Source: Herpetosiphon aurantiacus DSM 785
Lineage (GTDB): Bacteria > Chloroflexota > Chloroflexia > Chloroflexales > Herpetosiphonaceae
Direction of reading: 5' to 3'
Assembly: GCA_000018565.1 (NCBI GenBank)
Contig: CP000875.1
Location: 2,061,199-2,125,198, forward strand
Length of the DNA: 64,000 bases
This document shows, in pieces, positions 1 through 8,564 of the stretch (position 1 is the stretch's first letter; every line of letters begins with the position of its first letter). A program made the position numbers and the translations under genes. A model generated the notes under the pieces. It was not told where the DNA came from and did not search any database. It saw only the letters and a program-made list of their open reading frames with translations.

Positions 1-60
1 TGGCATCAACAACATCCTCACGGCTATAGCAAATAAAATTTGCTTCAAGGAGCAGCATTG

Positions 61-537
61 ATGGTTTCAACGACGCAACCAGCCTTTCAAGATCAATTGC
101 AGGGCAATCATTGTTGGGGCTGTGGCAAGGATAATCCTCATGGCTTGCAAATCAAAAGCTATTGGGATGGGGCTGAGGCGATTTGTCATTGGCAACCACA
201 GCCATGGCATTGTGCCTCGCCAACCCATGTGGTTAATGGCGGCATCATCGGCGCATTAATCGATTGCCACGCGATTATTAGCGCCATGGCCTTGGCGGCT
301 CAACAGGCTGGGGTTGCGCTAAGCAGCCCCACTCCAATTTGGTATGTGACTGGTAAGCTTGAAATTGCCTACCACAAACCAACACCGCTTGGCCCAAGCT
401 TGGAGTTGCGTGCCCGCTTCGAGGTGCAAAACGAGCGCAAAACCTTGGTAACCTGCACGCTTAACGCCGCCGATCAGCTGTGTGCAACTGGTACGGTCTT
501 GGCCGTGCGCGTTCCCAGCGAATGGATGCGGTCTTAA
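61..537 (+). CDS. PaaI-family hotdog-fold thioesterase
   Basis: A 158-residue protein of the size of single-domain hotdog thioesterases, which hydrolyse acyl-CoA type thioesters in the cytoplasm. The N-terminal HCWGCGKDNPHGLQ segment and the central HVVNGGIIGALIDCHA segment match the PaaI/YbgC-like pattern, in which a His/Asn-Gly-Gly stretch opens the central helix carrying the catalytic acid (here Asp). ATG 61 is chosen because AAGGAG lies 7 nt upstream; a TTG at 40 is in frame but has no ribosome-binding site of its own. The natural substrate cannot be read from the sequence. Nothing links it functionally to the injection-system operon that follows. Confidence 0.85.
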   Translation: MVSTTQPAFQDQLQGNHCWGCGKDNPHGLQIKSYWDGAEAICHWQPQPWHCASPTHVVNGGIIGALIDCHAIISAMALAAQQAGVALSSPTPIWYVTGKLEIAYHKPTPLGPSLELRARFEVQNERKTLVTCTLNAADQLCATGTVLAVRVPSEWMRS

Positions 538-542
538 TAGGT

Positions 543-623
543 TGATCCACGAAGGACACGAAGAGCACGAAGCTGAGATTTGGATATCGTGTCCTTCGTG
601 TCCTTCGTGCTCTTCGTGGATCA
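543..623. repeat. Inverted repeat of the dispersed 'cttcgtg' family
   Basis: Two arms built from cacgaaggacacgaag-type units face each other around a short spacer, so the element can fold into a long hairpin. It lies just after the thioesterase stop and could end its transcript. Related units occur at 25650-25680, 42241-42300 and 42658-42702 in this window, so this is a dispersed repeat family. Short open frames inside it are artefacts of the repeat. Confidence 0.8.
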
Positions 624-763
624 AATACTCAACCCGCGTTCTACTACCCTCATTCGTGTTTTGACTAAACCCTGCATCTGTCAGAAGCCATGATTTGCAT
701 GCTCTTTGTGCAATGTGTGTGAGCAATTGGAATTGTTAAAGCCAAAATCACCCGAAAAATCCG

Positions 764-793
764 TTGACGCTGACTTTTGGCCTATGCTATAGT
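764..793 (+). promoter_or_regulatory. Putative sigma-70-type promoter of the injection-system operon
   Basis: TTGACG at 764-769 and TATAGT at 788-793 are separated by 18 nt. They lie in the 377-nt gap before the sheath gene and would give a leader of about 115 nt. It is the best promoter match upstream of the 17-kb operon. The rest of the gap (624-763 and 794-903) shows no other recognisable feature. Confidence 0.5.
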
Positions 794-914
794 AGCAGCA
801 ATTCCACAACCTACTCCTACTTTCCACCCGATCGCTCAAAAGAGTTCAAATTCGTTTATGGCAACGTAATGCTGTAAATGCTTCTTTGGTGTGCGTATTG
901 TTTAGGGAGGTATT

Positions 915-1997
915 ATGGCTGAAGTGATTTTGCCAGGCACCTACATCACGGTGCGTGATGAGGGGCTGATTAGCGCAGGGCGCATCGCCTCGGGCTATAT
1001 TGGCATTGTTGGCACGGCAGCAAGTGGTCCAATCAATCAAGTGCAAATTTTGGGCAGTTTCAGCGAAGCGAAGGCGATTTTCGGAGTCAGCGATGCTTGG
1101 CAAGGCGGCACAAAAAACGAGTTAACCCTCATTCGGGCCTTGGAACAGATTTATAACAACGGCGGCAAAACGGTCTATGCAGTGCGCAGCGAAGGCGTAA
1201 CAGTTGATAATTATAAAACTGCCCTCGCTGAATTGGAAAATGAAATCGTTAATTTGGTGTTATTGGCTGGTCAAGATAGCTCAAATGTGGGCATGGCCAA
1301 TGCTTTAATCGCGCACCTCACCACCACCGCAGGCATCAAACGCGAACGCATCGGCTTGATCGGTAGTGCGCTTGGCGATGATATCGCTAAAATCTCTGGT
1401 CATAGCTATGCCAGCGATCGCTTAATTTTCGTCGCACCTGGGATCAAAAGCTCAGTCAGCGATCCAGCGACCCAAACCGTCAGTCAAGTTTCCTTGCCTG
1501 GTAGTTATTTGGCCGCTGCGGTGGCTGGCTTGATCGCCGCCTTACCAGTGCAATCCAGCCCAACCAACAAAACTGTGGCAATTGAAGGTTTGACCACCAA
1601 CTTTAGCGCCTCGCAACTTGAACAATTGGTGCAAAAACGGGTGCTCGTGGTCGAAAAACGCGAAGGCTGGCGGGTGGTCAAAGGCATTACCACCGCCACC
1701 AACTCGGCTTGGCATCAAATTACCACCCGCCGTATCGTTGATTATGCAATTTATGGCGTGCGCTCAGCTTGTAATCCCTACATCGGCAAACTGAATAACG
1801 ACCGAGTACGCGGCGCAATGAAAGCGACGCTTGATGCCTTTTTGACCCGTATGGTCGAAGATGAGGCCTTGGTTGGCTATTCGTTGGATGTTTCAGCCAC
1901 TCGCGCTCAGCAAATTGCTGGCGAAGTGCAAGTGTCGCTCACGTTGCAACCAACCTTCAGTATCGATTTCATCTTAGTAACGATGTATTTGGGTTAG
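915..1997 (+). CDS. Contractile tail sheath protein
   Basis: A 360-residue protein resembling phage and extracellular contractile injection system (eCIS) sheath subunits, which form the outer cylinder that shortens to drive the inner tube. The N-terminus (VILPGTYITVRDEG) is the typical sheath opening. The C-terminal part (YGVRSACNPYIGKLNNDRVR, then a TLQPTFSIDFILVTMYL strand) matches the conserved sheath core that forms the extended-arm beta sheet. Length is close to the short Afp2-type sheaths and below most phage sheaths (about 390-500). ATG 915 follows GGGAGG at 905-910. It opens a long one-strand operon and is followed after 10 nt by the tube gene. Only one sheath gene is present, unlike Afp/PVC loci with several. 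Confidence 0.85.
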   Translation: MAEVILPGTYITVRDEGLISAGRIASGYIGIVGTAASGPINQVQILGSFSEAKAIFGVSDAWQGGTKNELTLIRALEQIYNNGGKTVYAVRSEGVTVDNYKTALAELENEIVNLVLLAGQDSSNVGMANALIAHLTTTAGIKRERIGLIGSALGDDIAKISGHSYASDRLIFVAPGIKSSVSDPATQTVSQVSLPGSYLAAAVAGLIAALPVQSSPTNKTVAIEGLTTNFSASQLEQLVQKRVLVVEKREGWRVVKGITTATNSAWHQITTRRIVDYAIYGVRSACNPYIGKLNNDRVRGAMKATLDAFLTRMVEDEALVGYSLDVSATRAQQIAGEVQVSLTLQPTFSIDFILVTMYLG

Positions 1998-2007
1998 GAG
2001 CAAACTC

Positions 2008-2517
2008 ATGCCAAATGTCAATGTTTTTCGTGGCTCAGATGCGTCGTTGGTGCTGGCGGTTGATGATAGCAGCACTGCCGAAGGTGGTTTGGCCGATGCC
2101 TTGATTGGCGAATATGCGCTCTCAAGCGTGGTCGGGCGGTTGCAAAATGTGCAAATTGTGGTGCAAAACGATATTCGGCCTTACCACGAGATTGGTCGGC
2201 GTTTTGCCACTGAGCTGCGTCCGGGCAATATCACTATTGCGGGCACTGCTGAACGGGCGCATATCAATGGGGCACTGATTCGCTTGTTGCTTGGCGATGG
2301 CTCGAAAAGTCCCCCGCCAACCGGAGCCATTGCCCAACCATCCTTTAATATCGTGATCAATTTGGTCAATCCGGCTTCGCCCGACAATAGCAGCACGCTC
2401 ACGATCTTTGGGGTCAAGTTTGATACATGGAGTTTTCGCTTGCCCGAAGACGATTTCGTGATGGAAACGGTGACCTTCAAAGCCTTGCGTATGAGCAGCG
2501 CCGAAACCAGCGCCTAG
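2008..2517 (+). CDS. Tail tube protein
   Basis: A 169-residue protein placed directly after the sheath gene, the usual position of the inner-tube subunit in myophages and contractile injection systems. The size fits the Hcp/gp19/tube fold (about 140-180 residues). Segments such as IRPYHEIGRRF, GNITIAGTAERAHI and VKFDTWSFRLPEDDFVMETVTFKAL look like the alternating strands of a tube beta-barrel, with a terminal strand pair typical of phage tube proteins. AGGAG precedes the ATG. The call rests on synteny, length and strand pattern rather than on a diagnostic motif. Confidence 0.75.
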   Translation: MPNVNVFRGSDASLVLAVDDSSTAEGGLADALIGEYALSSVVGRLQNVQIVVQNDIRPYHEIGRRFATELRPGNITIAGTAERAHINGALIRLLLGDGSKSPPPTGAIAQPSFNIVINLVNPASPDNSSTLTIFGVKFDTWSFRLPEDDFVMETVTFKALRMSSAETSA

Positions 2518-2531
2518 AGGAATGAGCTTGC

Positions 2532-2870
2532 ATGAGCGACAACCACCTAACCGCCGATGAATTGCTTGCTGGCGCTCAAGCACGCTATGCCGTGACGATT
2601 CCAGCCGAAATTGTTCAGCCTGGTCAGGCCACTGCAACCGCTCGTGAATTGGTGGTGCAACTCCAACCAATCACGATTGGCACATTTCAATTGATTATGC
2701 GAGCCGCCAAACAGGATTCCAGCCTGATTCCGCTGCTGCTGATCAAAGAGGCCTTGGTTGAGCCAAGCCTGAGTTTGGAGCAAGTCAAGCGCATGCACTT
2801 GGGCATGGTCGATTTTTTGATCGCGCATATTCGCGAAATTAGCGGTATGACTGAAAAAAAAAGCCATTAA
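2532..2870 (+). CDS. Tail assembly chaperone, unshifted (G-type) product
   Basis: A 112-residue protein between the tube gene and the structural genes, the standard place of the tail assembly chaperone in tailed phages, which coats the tape-measure protein during assembly. Helical content is high (FQLIMRAAKQDSSLIPLLLIKEALV, LGMVDFLIAHIREISG), as in known G-type chaperones. It ends in MTEKKSH at a run of nine A's. A -1 slip there extends it to the fusion listed separately. Upstream TAGAGGAATGAGCTTGC supplies the ribosome-binding site. Assignment is from position, size and the frameshift signature; the sequence alone is not diagnostic. Confidence 0.7.
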   Translation: MSDNHLTADELLAGAQARYAVTIPAEIVQPGQATATARELVVQLQPITIGTFQLIMRAAKQDSSLIPLLLIKEALVEPSLSLEQVKRMHLGMVDFLIAHIREISGMTEKKSH

Positions 2871-3016
2871 TTGAGTTGCAGCAAGCACCATTATTGCAGG
2901 CTAGCTATCGGCTTGCTAAGGCCTTTGGCTGGACACCGCAGGAAGTGCAGGCCTTGACTATGGCTCAAATTACGCTGTATTTGCAATTATTAGCCGAGGA
3001 TGTTGGCAGTGAATAA
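2532..3016 (+). CDS. Tail assembly chaperone, -1 frameshift (GT-type) fusion
   Basis: Reading continues through codons GAA AAA AAA (2853-2861). A -1 slip makes the next codon AAG at 2861-2863, and the new frame stays open to TAA at 3014-3016. The result is a 161-residue protein carrying 51 extra residues (KPLIELQQAPLLQASYRLA... to LAEDVGSE). The added part contains FGWTPQEVQALTMAQITLYL, a helical stretch like the T extension of phage lambda GT-type chaperones. It has no convincing start of its own, and no intergenic gap is left once it is counted. This is inference from frame structure. A missed A in the sequence would also join the frames, but would remove the short product. Confidence 0.7.
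2855..2861 (+). promoter_or_regulatory. Programmed -1 frameshift slippery heptamer A_AAA_AAA
   Basis: Nine consecutive A's (2854-2862) contain the heptamer A AAA AAA in phase with the upstream frame, the most slippery bacterial -1 site. It lies five codons before the zero-frame stop at 2868. The -1 frame encodes a plausible 51-residue extension. Confidence 0.7.
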
Positions 3017-4301
3017 GCCCGAATCAAGCTTAATAACTCTTGGCACGGCGATTCAGGCCGATTTTAGCGCTTGGCTGGATGGCTTAACGAGCTGGTTGCC
3101 AAGCGAGCAACCTGCCAGCATTTTGGCTGACGATTGGCAAACTGAGCTGGCCTTGGCGGCCCAATTGCAACAACTCAGTGCTTGGGCTGATGGTTTGAGC
3201 AGCGGTCTGGTTCCGCAATTAATTGTTGGTCAACCGCGCAACCAGACCCAGGTTGCTGAGCCTGAACCAACCAATCTGGCTGCTTGGCAACCTGCGTTGG
3301 TTGAAAATAATATGCCTGCTAGGCCGTCATCCGATCTGTTTCAGCCGCCAGTTTCAGCCATGTCCAGCCAAACCCAAGCCACAAAAGTTGTGGTTCGGCC
3401 TGAGCTGCATGGCACTCGGCAGGTGTTGGCTGCCGCGCCATTGCGCAAAGTTGTGCCGTTGCAAGCAGGGCTGGCCGATCACGCTGCAACCAACCAACTC
3501 GATCGTGGTTTGCCTGAGGTTGTACCTAGCAGTACCAACTTGGATGTTGCGCCAAACCTAGTAGTACAGCAAGCAGCCACCCAACCATCAAGCCCAGCGC
3601 TTGCGCCGATCACCAACCAAACATTGCCAATCCAAACCAGCCCAATCAAAGGGCTAGCCGATTTTGCCCAGTTGTGGCAGGGCGCGGACCACGCTGAAAC
3701 GGCCTGGTTGGCTGAGGTTGCTCAACCTCAGGCGTTTGAGCCAGCTTTGCCTAGTCAAGCGCTGCCACAAGCTGTAGCTAACCAAAGCGTCGAGCCAGTT
3801 CAGCCGTCGTTGCCAAGCCAATCAGGTGGGCAAGCTACAAGTAACAGTACGGCCTCAGCTTGGCAGCAGGCGGCAACAACTCAAAGCTTCAATCAACCAA
3901 ATAGCCCAAATCAGGCTGCTGACCAACCTGAGGCGACGCTTAGAAACTTTAATCTGGCTGAAATCGCCAACGCTCAGAGGACATGGATTACGCCAGCGCT
4001 TGGCAACCAAGCAGCGGCCAGCGCAACCCACTACAACATTCCAGCGCCAAACATTCATCCAACTAAGCCAGCCTTGGAATTGCCAGCTACTCCAGCCTCG
4101 CCACCAAACCAGCTGACAATTGCCAATCCGACCCAAACGCCAAGCGACCAACCACCGCCGATTGAAGCGATCCAGCAAGCGGTTGCTTCGCAAACTCCCA
4201 ATCAAGCTACTGAAATTCAGCGTGAGCAACTGGTGGACGACGTTTTGGCAGCCTTGACCCAAGCCTTGCAACGCGAATATTTGCGTTTTTATAGCGATTA
4301 A
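3000..4301 (+). CDS. Pro/Gln/Ala-rich protein at the tape-measure position of the tail operon
   Basis: A 433-residue protein of unknown family. Residues about 1-75 (LITLGTAIQADFSAWLDGLTSWL...) and the last 35 (EQLVDDVLAALTQALQREYLRFYSD) look helical. The roughly 320 residues between are low-complexity Pro, Gln, Ala, Thr and Asn and should be disordered. ATG 3000 overlaps the end of the frameshifted chaperone by 17 nt; a GTG at 3009 is an alternative start. In phages the gene after the chaperone usually encodes the tape measure, but this composition is not that of a normal hydrophobic, helical tape measure. It could be an unusual tape measure, a tube-filling protein or a cargo adaptor. Confidence 0.5.
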   Translation: MLAVNKPESSLITLGTAIQADFSAWLDGLTSWLPSEQPASILADDWQTELALAAQLQQLSAWADGLSSGLVPQLIVGQPRNQTQVAEPEPTNLAAWQPALVENNMPARPSSDLFQPPVSAMSSQTQATKVVVRPELHGTRQVLAAAPLRKVVPLQAGLADHAATNQLDRGLPEVVPSSTNLDVAPNLVVQQAATQPSSPALAPITNQTLPIQTSPIKGLADFAQLWQGADHAETAWLAEVAQPQAFEPALPSQALPQAVANQSVEPVQPSLPSQSGGQATSNSTASAWQQAATTQSFNQPNSPNQAADQPEATLRNFNLAEIANAQRTWITPALGNQAAASATHYNIPAPNIHPTKPALELPATPASPPNQLTIANPTQTPSDQPPPIEAIQQAVASQTPNQATEIQREQLVDDVLAALTQALQREYLRFYSD

Positions 4302-4315
4302 TCAGGAGCGGAGCC

Positions 4316-4891
4316 ATGGCGCTTGAGCTAGCAGGGATTGCCTTACAACGGGTGCATCGCATCCAAACGCTCGAACAACGGGCGGCGGTCTATCACCATG
4401 TGCCAGGTATGGCTGGTGATGTGAGCCAACAGCTTGGACGACACTCGGTTTGTTTGCAAATTGAAGGCATCTGTTATGGAGCCGAAGCCCAAACCATGTT
4501 GGAGCAATTGCGCGGCATTTATCTGAAACAAGAGCCAGTCGAGTTTATCGCCGATATTGTTGGCCAAGGCTATGTTGCCAAAGTCACGCTTGATCAATTT
4601 CAAGTGACCCAACAAGCCTACGAGCCTGATCAATATAGCTATCGGTTGCAGATTGTCGAATATGCAGCGTCAAGTAAAAGTAAGGTCGCGGCGGCCCAAG
4701 TGAACGCCAGCATCAAAACCCAAGCTGTCCAATTGACCACACTTGCCAGCCTGCCCGATGCCTTAGCATTTGGCTCGCTGCCAGAAATCACCAATCCAGT
4801 TGAACCATTGAAAACCGCGCTAGATCCGGTGCGTGAAGCCGCCAGCAGTCTGAGCGATTCGCTGGGAGCGCTGCGCAGCCTGTTGGGCTAG
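4316..4891 (+). CDS. Baseplate hub adaptor-like protein (phage Mu gp43 N-terminal-like)
   Basis: A 191-residue protein. The first 120 residues (HSVCLQIEGICYGAEAQ, LRGIYLKQEPVEFIADIVGQ, YVAKVTLDQFQVTQQAYEPD, YSYRLQIVEY) follow the pattern of small proteins that seat the hub on the tube in contractile tails, such as those with the 'DNA circularisation' N-terminal domain or the XkdN/LysM-type adaptors. No LysM motif is visible. The last 65 residues are helical (PLKTALDPVREAASSLSDSLGALRSLLG). A strong CAGGAGCGGAGCC site precedes ATG 4316. The family name is moderately supported, the baseplate role better. Confidence 0.55.
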   Translation: MALELAGIALQRVHRIQTLEQRAAVYHHVPGMAGDVSQQLGRHSVCLQIEGICYGAEAQTMLEQLRGIYLKQEPVEFIADIVGQGYVAKVTLDQFQVTQQAYEPDQYSYRLQIVEYAASSKSKVAAAQVNASIKTQAVQLTTLASLPDALAFGSLPEITNPVEPLKTALDPVREAASSLSDSLGALRSLLG

Positions 4892-4909
4892 TGTGTTACG
4901 GGGAGATGT

Positions 4910-7900
4910 ATGCAATCGTTGTTGAATGAATTACCGGGCAAAGGCCAATTAACCAGCCTGCTCGATGGGAAATTTACCCCCAGCGCCGTTGGTGCCGATG
5001 GCATGCGCGAGATCAACGCTGGAGCAATTAAAGATGATCTGGCGGCGGCCACGCCTGATGGCACTAGCCCTGCCGTCAGTTTACCAGTCATGCCCCAAGG
5101 CTTGACCAAAGAAGGCTTTACTGGCCGCATCAATGCCCCGCTTGATCAACTTGGCGGGGTTAATCGCAATGCCTTGATTGGCGATGTGACCAGCAAGCCG
5201 CTGCCGATTAACTTGCCTGCGCCAACCTTCGATGTCAACGGCACAATGGGCAAAATCACCAATGCAGTGATTCCGGTGCAGGTTGATACGCCAACTACTA
5301 CACCCGATCTGCCTTGGCTAGATGTCGATAGCTTTACCGCACCGTTGCGCAAATTGGCCGATGCTGGTGCTTCAACGCCCATGCGAATTTTGGGCATGCT
5401 CTTGAAAATTGTCGAATCATTCAAGAATACCTTGACTGATCCGGCCAAAATGACTGAGCTGACCACCGAGGCCTTGGCTGAAATTTACGTGGTGCAACTG
5501 CGCACGCTACGGCATAATTTGCCCTTGCATAGCCTGACCGCAACCAACAGCTTGCTCAGCAGTGGCTACCTTAAATCGTATCAACAAGCGCTCGATGCGC
5601 TCGAAAAAAGCCAAGATATCGATGCTTTTCAAAAGTTGGGGCGCAGCACCTTGCTTTCGGGCTTGAGCCAGATTCAGCAATCCGACAAAACGTTGCAACG
5701 CATGCTGGCCAAAGATGTGGCGCAATTGCAACAGGCCTTGACTCAAGTGCTCGATTTTGGCGCTGCCGACGATGTGTTTTTGCAAGCCTATTTCGACCAA
5801 CTCACGGCGCGAACTGGTCAGGTTTTGGGCGCAATCACCAGCCCAATTAAAGAATTAACCGATATGGCCAACGATATTGTCAAATATCTTGAGGCCGCCG
5901 CGAAAAAGGCCGAAGAGGCTGCCCGCAATGTTTCAACCGCAATTGAAACCAACATTCAAAGCGTCAGCGGTGTGTTGAATGGCCTGCAAACCCAAATTAC
6001 CAATGTTACCGCTGAGATCGAAGCCTTTCTCAGCCAGGTTGATGTTGGGCCAGTGGTGCGCCAAATTAAAGATGGCTGTAACCGCATCAGCAGCGTGATC
6101 GAACAATTTTTTGTACGCATCGAGGAATTGAAACTCAAACTCGATGCTGCGGTCAAAAATGTGCAAGATAACGTTGATGCCAAATTGACCCAAACCTTCA
6201 ACACCTTGGAGCAGCAAATTCGCCAATTGCTGGGCAAAATCAGCGAAGTGCTCAATCGACCTGATGTGCAAGATGCCCTAAACAAAGCTCGTCAAGGCAT
6301 CGAAGATTTCAAAACCAAAATCGGCGATGCCTCGCTCAAGCCAGTCTTTGATTTGGTGATCGAGCAAACCACCAAATTAGAGGGCAATGTACGGGCGATT
6401 GATGTTGCTAGTATGGGCACGCCGCAAAAAACTGCGCTCAAAGTTGGCGCAAAAGTGATCGAAGCCGTTAAAGTTGATGAGATCGTCAAGCCTGAATTGC
6501 TCGATGCGTTCCGCCAAATTCGCGAACCTTTGCAAGAGTTGGTCAATTTGCTCAAAAATCAGGTATTAGTGATTGAGCGCATGATCGATGAGTTTAATCC
6601 TGGCACAATCGCCACCGATGCGATTCTCAACTCAGCGCCCTATCAACTGGTGATCAAAACCTTGGAAGAGTTCAAGCCTTCGGAATTGTTGGCTCCGCTC
6701 AAGGATGCTAATGCCGAGCTGGCTAAACTGGTCGCCAAACTTGATCCTGAGATTATTTTGAATGAACTGCAGCGCTTGTATGATCAATTGTATAGCTTGG
6801 TCGAGACGCTTTCGCCTGAGTCACTCAACCAACTGATCAACAAAGCGATCAATGCAGCCTCCAAAGAATTAACCAATATTCGCGATTACGAAATTGATTC
6901 GTTGCTCAGCACGATAAAATCGGCGGTATCGCTGGAGAAACTGCTCGCCAAAACCGGCTTGCAAGATTTGGCTGATGCTGAATTTTGGACAATGCTCAAA
7001 AAAGTGCTGGGCGGCGATTATCTCGATGAAGTTTCAGCGGCGATGGATTCAATCGAAGTGTCGTTGCGGGCGAATGCTGCAACCTTGACCTTCCCAAGTG
7101 TCGCCGATGAAATAGCCAAAACCCGTGAGGCTTTTCAACTTGAGCTTGGGGTAACCTCGACCAATTTGGATGCTGCCGCAACGACCTTGAGTCAAACGAT
7201 TGCCGCTGCTGCCGCTGAAATTGAAGGTTTGCAAGTTCGTCGCCGTACCTTGATGCAAACCTACGATCTTTCAACAGGCACAGGCTTGATGCTGCGCGAT
7301 TTGGATTTAGCGCCGTTGACTGCCTTGAGCACGACGCTTGGCCAAGTGACTGGCTCGACCAAAACAGCCTTGAATAGCTGTATTGGGGTTTACAAGCCAG
7401 TGATCAAAGCCGAAGAAAGCCGGATTATCGCGCTCAACGAAAGTGTGTTGCAAAATGTGGTTGCGGCCATGTTCAAGCGCCAATTTGGCGACCCAGTGCG
7501 CAAATTCGTCACTGATGTCAAAGTTCAGTTGCAACCTTTCAAAGATGCGATTACTGCGATCCAAAAGATTTTAACCACAGTTACCAAGCTGCCAGCTCAG
7601 ATCGATGCAGCAGTAGCGAATGTGTTGGATACGCTAGGTCTCAGTATCAAACAGGTGATTACCGATATTCTGGCCTTGATTGAAACGATTCGCACCTCGC
7701 TGATTAGCGTGATCAAAACCACCTATGAAACGGTTAAGCGCAGTGTTGAAGCATTTAGCCCAATGTGGCTACTCAACTCGGTTAGTGCCAGCGATTTTGC
7801 AGGCCAAGGTTTAATGACGCTGGCATTGCGCATTCGGAATCCCAGCGGCGATCGCTTGGCGGCTTTGGTACAAACCAAACTTACCGCCGCAGCCTTGGAA

Positions 7901-8560
7901 TTATTGCAAAACCAAGCGGCTGGTAGTTTGAGCGAAGTCAATGCCACCAACGTATTGCAGGCGATCAACGATACCCTGCGCGATGCGACGATTAGCACCC
8001 AAGCCACAGTTGATCTGGTGACGCAGCAATTGAGCAGCGCGATTGGCCTGATCGAAGCCAAGCCAGCCGAAACCCGTAGCGCCAGCGAAATGCAACAACT
8101 CTACCGCTACTTGGCTTTGAAGGGCCAACTTGGGCGGGCATGGTATGAGCTTTCGCGCACCCCAACCAACCAAAATCGCCTGATTCGGCTCAATCGGGTG
8201 TTGTTTGAAGCCTCGTATCCCAGCGATCTGGGCATGAGTTTGCAATCGCTGCATCCATTTATTGTCGAAGAAATTGCCCATCTCTATCCCGAAGAAACCG
8301 TCAAGCGGCTTGATGTGATCTACAAAATCATCATCGATAAAATCAAAGGCCTGCCTGATCAATTGATTCGTCGCCCCTTGGACGATGAATTCAATAAAAT
8401 CAAGCAACTATTGCATAAAACCTTTGATATCGAAGGCTTATTCAACGTCATCGATATCAAATTGGCTGGGCTTGATGGCGATTTGGAAAAAGGCCTTGAT
8501 CGTTTGAGCGATGCCTATGGTCAATTGTTGAACACGCTTGATGAGCGTTTAGCAGGGTAG
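4910..8560 (+). CDS. Very long helical tail protein, candidate tape measure or internal scaffold
   Basis: A 1216-residue protein and the largest of the operon. After an N-terminal 150 residues rich in Pro and Gly it is almost entirely amphipathic helix and coiled-coil, with recurring I/L-x-x-I/L/V heptads, few aromatics and no signal peptide. A weakly hydrophobic stretch near residues 900-950 (VLDTLGLSIKQVITDILALIETIRTSLISVI) could insert in a membrane. Such length and helicity suit a tape measure, which sets tail length. However, the gene lies after the hub-adaptor gene rather than directly after the chaperone. At about 1.5 Angstrom per residue the protein would span roughly 180 nm. GGGGAG precedes ATG 4910. 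Confidence 0.5.
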   Translation: MQSLLNELPGKGQLTSLLDGKFTPSAVGADGMREINAGAIKDDLAAATPDGTSPAVSLPVMPQGLTKEGFTGRINAPLDQLGGVNRNALIGDVTSKPLPINLPAPTFDVNGTMGKITNAVIPVQVDTPTTTPDLPWLDVDSFTAPLRKLADAGASTPMRILGMLLKIVESFKNTLTDPAKMTELTTEALAEIYVVQLRTLRHNLPLHSLTATNSLLSSGYLKSYQQALDALEKSQDIDAFQKLGRSTLLSGLSQIQQSDKTLQRMLAKDVAQLQQALTQVLDFGAADDVFLQAYFDQLTARTGQVLGAITSPIKELTDMANDIVKYLEAAAKKAEEAARNVSTAIETNIQSVSGVLNGLQTQITNVTAEIEAFLSQVDVGPVVRQIKDGCNRISSVIEQFFVRIEELKLKLDAAVKNVQDNVDAKLTQTFNTLEQQIRQLLGKISEVLNRPDVQDALNKARQGIEDFKTKIGDASLKPVFDLVIEQTTKLEGNVRAIDVASMGTPQKTALKVGAKVIEAVKVDEIVKPELLDAFRQIREPLQELVNLLKNQVLVIERMIDEFNPGTIATDAILNSAPYQLVIKTLEEFKPSELLAPLKDANAELAKLVAKLDPEIILNELQRLYDQLYSLVETLSPESLNQLINKAINAASKELTNIRDYEIDSLLSTIKSAVSLEKLLAKTGLQDLADAEFWTMLKKVLGGDYLDEVSAAMDSIEVSLRANAATLTFPSVADEIAKTREAFQLELGVTSTNLDAAATTLSQTIAAAAAEIEGLQVRRRTLMQTYDLSTGTGLMLRDLDLAPLTALSTTLGQVTGSTKTALNSCIGVYKPVIKAEESRIIALNESVLQNVVAAMFKRQFGDPVRKFVTDVKVQLQPFKDAITAIQKILTTVTKLPAQIDAAVANVLDTLGLSIKQVITDILALIETIRTSLISVIKTTYETVKRSVEAFSPMWLLNSVSASDFAGQGLMTLALRIRNPSGDRLAALVQTKLTAAALELLQNQAAGSLSEVNATNVLQAINDTLRDATISTQATVDLVTQQLSSAIGLIEAKPAETRSASEMQQLYRYLALKGQLGRAWYELSRTPTNQNRLIRLNRVLFEASYPSDLGMSLQSLHPFIVEEIAHLYPEETVKRLDVIYKIIIDKIKGLPDQLIRRPLDDEFNKIKQLLHKTFDIEGLFNVIDIKLAGLDGDLEKGLDRLSDAYGQLLNTLDERLAG

Positions 8561-8564
8561 CGCT

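Noticed and set aside
1-60. Possible end of an upstream gene (frame ending in TAA at 34-36, or another ending in TGA at 60-62)
   Set aside because: Two different frames are open, both too short to judge which, if either, is coding.
482-664. 60-codon open frame on the plus strand and an overlapping 135-codon frame on the minus strand
   Set aside because: Both run through the inverted 'cttcgtg' repeat, giving SCPSCPSCSS- and HEGHEEHE-type low-complexity peptides; no ribosome-binding site.
5146-8407. Several open frames of 90-168 codons antisense to the 1216-residue tail protein
   Set aside because: They are shadows of a long real gene with biased third positions; none has a convincing start site or family match.
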